From positions 124,001-188,000 of the forward strand of contig CBDDAC010000024.1 in the NCBI GenBank assembly GCA_965224765.1: a stretch of 64,000 nucleotides of DNA, given 5' to 3'. How positions within the stretch are numbered: position 1 is the stretch's first letter; the number at the start of each line of letters is the position of its first letter. The stretch comes from CAZDBA01 sp965224765. Its GTDB lineage: Bacteria > Planctomycetota > Planctomycetia > Pirellulales > Pirellulaceae. Shown here one piece after another: positions 60,667 through 64,000 of the stretch. The notes below the pieces were generated by a model. The model searched no databases, was not told the DNA's origin, and saw nothing but the letters and a program-made list of their open reading frames with translations. The position numbers and the translations under genes are program-made.

Positions 60667-61959
60667 TTACTGAGCTGCACCGATGCAATACAGGAACTCC
60701 TGCAATCCCTGATCGTCACGCGTCCCCGCTCGAGCATAGATTTTGTTGTCAACGAATGTGGGAGTTGAAAAAGCCGAATCTCCAAAATTATTTTGAGCGA
60801 CGATCTCACAAGCGTCGGGATTTGGCTTGAGCACAAAGCAAGTTCCGTCTTCGGTCGTAAAATAAATATGACCACCAGCAAAAACGGGCGAAGCGCTGAC
60901 CTTGCTTTTCATACGTTGCTTCCATTTTTCGGTTCCAGTTGCTGCGTCCCAGCAATGGCAAACCCCCGCATCAGAAAGACCATAGATGTGGCCATCGTGG
61001 ATCAACATGGACTGCTCATAGCACTTAACGGGCGCTTCCCAAACAACTTTCCCCGTTTCAGCATCAATCCCGAGCGTTTGCCGGCCTGGAAATCCGCCGC
61101 TGGCAAAAACCATTTTCTCGTTCCAAATCATTGTCGCGCAACTTACCGACCATTGGGTTTCGACGGACCAAAGCTCTTCTCCGTTGGCGGGATCATAACT
61201 CTTGATTGAATTGATTCCCGGTTGCAATAGTTGGTCGCGACCGGCAACATTCGCGATCACAGGCGTTGAGAAACTGTTCTTGGGGGACCGATCGGTTCGC
61301 CAAAGTTCTTCTCCGTCCAGATCCAAAGCCATTACGAACGAATCCTTTGAGCATTCAGATGTGACGAACAATTTATCGTTCCAGATAATTGGAGAGGCTC
61401 CCGCCCCAAACCCAAAATCTGATTCGTAAACGCCAAGTTCTTTTTGCCAAACCTGTTCACCATCCAGATTCAATTTGGACAACATCACCTTCGCATTATT
61501 CACAAAAACGCAATACAGGTGGTTGCCATCAGAGGCAAGCGTGTGGGACGCCCGAGAGTTATTGGGATGAACTTGTTGAGTCAGTCCCTCTTCGTGCACA
61601 TCCGTTTGCCATAAACGCTCACCAGAATTTCGGTCAAAGCACAAAACACTTTGAGTCTTGCGTGAGCTTTCGCAGGTCGTCAGAAAAATCTTGTCGCCGA
61701 TGATTGTCGGGGAAGAATGACCTCGTCCAGGAATTTCTGTTTTCCAAAGCACGTTCGTTTCATTCCAATTTGTCAACGGTGACTGATTGACCGCAATTCC
61801 ATTGCGATTGGGACCACGCCAGTGCAACCAGTCACTGGTGTTTTCATTCTCGTCGATGCTTGCGATGTATTCGAATCCGACAACCTCTTGCCCAAACGAA
61901 ACGCCAGACAAAATAGAGACGGTCAGCGCCATCCCAAAAACGATCCTTACAAATCTCAT
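60667..61959 (-). CDS. PQQ-like beta-propeller protein (BamB/quinoprotein type), secreted
   Basis: About 430 residues from ATG at 61959 (MRFVRIVFGMALTV), with a signal peptide ending near SFGQ. Contains repeated propeller blades with WxxxRGPNRNG-type start, then ASPIIWNDKLF, LDLDGEELWRTDR, SYDPANGEELWSVET, and GIDAETGKVVWEAPV; each carries the Trp-docking xxGxxxW pattern of PQQ-type propellers. A cofactor or binding role is unproven; in planctomycetes such proteins are abundant. Confidence 0.85.
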   Translation of the reverse strand: MRFVRIVFGMALTVSILSGVSFGQEVVGFEYIASIDENENTSDWLHWRGPNRNGIAVNQSPLTNWNETNVLWKTEIPGRGHSSPTIIGDKIFLTTCESSRKTQSVLCFDRNSGERLWQTDVHEEGLTQQVHPNNSRASHTLASDGNHLYCVFVNNAKVMLSKLNLDGEQVWQKELGVYESDFGFGAGASPIIWNDKLFVTSECSKDSFVMALDLDGEELWRTDRSPKNSFSTPVIANVAGRDQLLQPGINSIKSYDPANGEELWSVETQWSVSCATMIWNEKMVFASGGFPGRQTLGIDAETGKVVWEAPVKCYEQSMLIHDGHIYGLSDAGVCHCWDAATGTEKWKQRMKSKVSASPVFAGGHIYFTTEDGTCFVLKPNPDACEIVAQNNFGDSAFSTPTFVDNKIYARAGTRDDQGLQEFLYCIGAAQ

Positions 61960-62183
61960 CTTTTTCCTTTCCATGATCCTGGTGCGAAGTGCACCTAACT
62001 ATAGCGTTTCTTCGCCAGGTTCCTTGAACAAAACCGACAGTCATTCGCGACAACTCAATGAAACGCGATCCAGTTGACGAACTCAGACAATGTTACTCCG
62101 AATCCAAGCCGTTCAAAACGCCCAAACTTAATCTTCAGAGAACTGTGACTTAACCAACATCGCCATCGGGGCCAAAGTGCAAA
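61960..62183. other. Spacer between propeller and dehydrogenase genes
   Basis: 224 bp; contains the promoter of the propeller gene and the 3' side of the dehydrogenase gene. No hairpin seen. Confidence 0.5.
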
Positions 62184-63227
62184 TTAAAACTCAAAAACGG
62201 CTTTTGTACATCCGTCTTTTTGCCCGGAAAAAACATCGTATGCTTTCTCGCATTCATCAATTCCAAAGCGGTGCGTCACAAAGGACTCCAGGTCGAACTC
62301 GCCTTGAGCAACTCGATGTGTCAACTTTTCCATATAGTAACGGGCCGGGCAACGGCCCGTTTTGTAGGTCAAATTCTTGTCGTATGCGTCAACAGGAGAA
62401 AAGGCGAAATTGGGCGTGCAGTGACAACCAATTACACTCATCACTCCACCTGGTCGCATCAACTGGCAGGCCAACTTTTGTGCGGGAGGAAGTCCAACCA
62501 ATTCCATGACTCCATCGACTCCACGCCCCCCCGTAGCCCGCAAGACCTCAGCGATCGAAACTTCGCCCGGAATCATCGGAATCGCGCCAAGGGCTTCCGC
62601 TTGGCTCCTGCGCTCCGCAACGAGATCAAAGGCAAACACTTTCTCAGCACCCATTTGAAGTGCAGAAACAATACACAGCTGCCCCACGGTCCCACAACCG
62701 ACAACTGCATAGACACCCCCAGATCGGACCTCAGCAAGTTCTGCGCAGTAATATCCGGTGCTGAAATTGTCTCCCAACAGCAAAGCCGCAACATCACTGA
62801 CCCCATCAGGTACTTTCATCAACGAGCCTTCAGCCAATGGAACGCGGACGTACTCAGACTGACCGCCGTGAAGTCCCACTCCGTTCTGCAACCAGCCAAA
62901 CAGTTGCCCTTGGCAACACCGGGACGTCAGACCCTGGTTACAGTAAAAACACTCACCGCAATTGGTAGAAAATGGCACGTAGACGCGATCTCCAGTGGCA
63001 AAGCTCTCGACTTTCGCGCCCACATCAACAATCGTGCCGACAAACTCATGTCCCATGATCGTCCCTGGATCCAATCCAGACTCACGACCAAAATATGCGT
63101 GCAGGTCACTGCCGCAAAGTCCAGCCAGCGAAGCTTTAACAATCACGTCGCCAGGAGATTCTATTTTTGGTTGATCCACTTCCAGCAATCGGATTTGCTG
63201 AACATCATGAAAACAAACGCCCTTCAT
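62184..63227 (-). CDS. Zinc-dependent medium-chain alcohol dehydrogenase
   Basis: 347 residues, cytoplasmic. Catalytic zinc: Cys in GLCGSDLHAYFG, His-Glu in TIMGHEFVGTI. Structural zinc cysteines: CGECFYCNQGLTSRC. The NAD fold GCGTVGQLCI near residue 175 is followed by an acidic residue (FAFDLVAERR), suggesting NAD rather than NADP. Ends YDVFSGQKDGCTKAVFE, typical of the family. It oxidises an alcohol or polyol, perhaps glutathione-independent formaldehyde or sorbitol-like substrates; identity not determinable. It is transcribed alone. Confidence 0.92.
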   Translation of the reverse strand: MKGVCFHDVQQIRLLEVDQPKIESPGDVIVKASLAGLCGSDLHAYFGRESGLDPGTIMGHEFVGTIVDVGAKVESFATGDRVYVPFSTNCGECFYCNQGLTSRCCQGQLFGWLQNGVGLHGGQSEYVRVPLAEGSLMKVPDGVSDVAALLLGDNFSTGYYCAELAEVRSGGVYAVVGCGTVGQLCIVSALQMGAEKVFAFDLVAERRSQAEALGAIPMIPGEVSIAEVLRATGGRGVDGVMELVGLPPAQKLACQLMRPGGVMSVIGCHCTPNFAFSPVDAYDKNLTYKTGRCPARYYMEKLTHRVAQGEFDLESFVTHRFGIDECEKAYDVFSGQKDGCTKAVFEF

Positions 63228-63619
63228 AATCCTAATTCTCTCAATCTACAGGGGTGAAGTTGGCTCCAATCGTAACGCTGCCAGACTGCATTGCGAACAG
63301 GGCAGGGCACTCAAATCTCGGAGACAGCTGCCAAACCAATCGCCAGCTCCCTAAATTTCTGACGTTGCTCAAATCTGCTGGGCAAGGTGAGTTGTATACC
63401 CTGCCAGACAAACGACGATTTGCGTCGGCATGAGCGTTTTTGGCTGACATCAAGGGCGCAGCGAATAAGGTGAATCACTATACAGTTTCAACAAAACCAA
63501 TTTTTCCCTCAGTACAGCAGTATAGGGGAGCGATCTTTGGCGAAACTTCGTTTACATTGACGCATTCTGAATTGTATTCAGTCAATAGTTACCACAGTCA
63601 CACGTTGCGACGGAATCTA
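63228..63619. other. Divergent spacer, 392 bp
   Basis: Between the dehydrogenase (-) and the partial EF-hand gene (+). Should carry both promoters. No repeats or RNA motif recognised. Confidence 0.5.
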
Positions 63620-64000
63620 ATGAAAAACGCATTCTTCCTTTCCCTATTAGTTACTTCGTTCACCTGCCTGACCTCCTACGGTCAAGAGCAATCGCTTGAC
63701 GATTTCAAGGATTACGTCAGCGAGAAAACGGGTGGCCAGATTGGCCAAGAACAACTGGACGCAGTTGCCAGCCGCGTTGACAAAAACTCAGACGGCACCA
63801 TATCCGAGGAAGAGTTCGAGGACCGCATGGCTGCCTTTACAGCCGTCATGTCTGGAGAACCCAACGCCGATCGCCCTGATGAATCAGTTGAACCCCCAGT
63901 TGAATCAGTTGAATCCACAGACGAATCTTCGGCAAAGGACGTGGTCTCAATTCCAGCACTTGCCGACTCAACCGATGCAAGCGTGCTTCTAATTACCGCC
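63620..64000 (+). CDS. Secreted EF-hand protein, cut by the window end
   Basis: Open from ATG at 63620 to the last base (127 codons). A signal peptide (MKNAFFLSLLVTSFTCLTSY) ends near GQ. One EF-hand calcium loop is plain: DKNSDGTISEEEF at about residues 55-67. A Glu/Ser/Pro repeat (ESVEPPVESVES) precedes a new hydrophobic strand (SVLLITA), perhaps a thioredoxin-like or other domain that starts as the window ends. Preceded by a weak GGAAT. Confidence 0.75.
   Translation, partial: MKNAFFLSLLVTSFTCLTSYGQEQSLDDFKDYVSEKTGGQIGQEQLDAVASRVDKNSDGTISEEEFEDRMAAFTAVMSGEPNADRPDESVEPPVESVESTDESSAKDVVSIPALADSTDASVLLITA

Noticed and set aside
62220..63257. 345-residue plus-strand frame opposite the alcohol dehydrogenase
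   Set aside because: Complete antisense overlap with a gene that has both zinc sites and an NAD fold.
1..64000. tRNA or rRNA genes, including as an integration target near 17 kb or 32.7 kb
   Set aside because: No cloverleaf, CCA-type acceptor or rRNA signature was seen on either strand; attachment sites remain unresolved.

Overview
The window looks like a chromosomal segment of a planctomycete, probably of the Pirellulaceae (Rhodopirellula-like). The pointers are a PilZ protein ending in an SHD1-like domain, giant YD-repeat (RHS) proteins, a multihaem cytochrome with TPRs, BamA-type proteins, KdsA, many secreted proteins of unknown function, and long intergenic spacers with large palindromes. 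No rRNA or tRNA gene was seen. Genes lie on both strands in short operons, and convergent pairs are usually separated by hairpins.

Layout. 0-12.8 kb is mostly core: MscS channel (partial), FlhA, FliA, a GH10-like protein, PurC, two secreted proteins, KdsA and a lipid-kinase homologue. 12.8-17 kb is a patch of insertions and structured non-coding DNA: a terminator hairpin with no gene before it, a sigma-54-type promoter leading into a large hairpin, a transposase remnant, an IS110 element with a bridge-RNA-like leader, and a detached RHS C-terminal tip followed by an immunity candidate. 17.05-32.6 kb is an integrated mobilizable, plasmid-like element: tyrosine recombinase, P-loop helicase-like ATPase, ParB-domain/DNA-methyltransferase fusion, RepL-like initiator with four TGTC-N8-GACA iterons and two DnaA boxes, a chain of short-loop hairpins, two toxin-antitoxin pairs, an XRE regulator, ParA plus a ribbon-helix-helix protein, and a MobF relaxase-helicase. 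An intact IS66 with an 8-bp target duplication sits at the relaxase 3' end. No type IV secretion genes are present.

33-41 kb is an RHS operon: membrane protein, roughly 2,180-residue YD-repeat protein, small immunity candidate. 41.4-42.2 kb is a decayed gene built of FW...DWY repeats. 42.3-52.9 kb holds the PilZ/SHD1 protein with about 30 KVDPP repeats, a secreted protein, an alkaline phosphatase, a nitrilase-family amidohydrolase, an eight-haem cytochrome (frameshifted near its end) and a protein with an AbiGi-like C-terminus. 52.8-53.3 kb is a 232-bp tandem duplication of a dispersed repeat that also occurs at 3.2 kb. 53.4-64 kb holds a PAS-GGDEF cyclase, a BamA split into a five-POTRA lipoprotein and a separate barrel, a PLP decarboxylase, a sirtuin, a PQQ-type propeller, a zinc alcohol dehydrogenase and an EF-hand protein cut by the window end.

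How it works together. FlhA and FliA belong to the flagellar programme of a swarmer cell. KdsA and the split BamA imply an outer membrane with Kdo-type LPS and beta-barrel proteins. The 17-33 kb element can plausibly excise, replicate from its own origin, partition and be mobilized by a helper. The least explained features are the σ54/structured-RNA locus, the hairpin chains, the displaced RHS tip and the split BamA.
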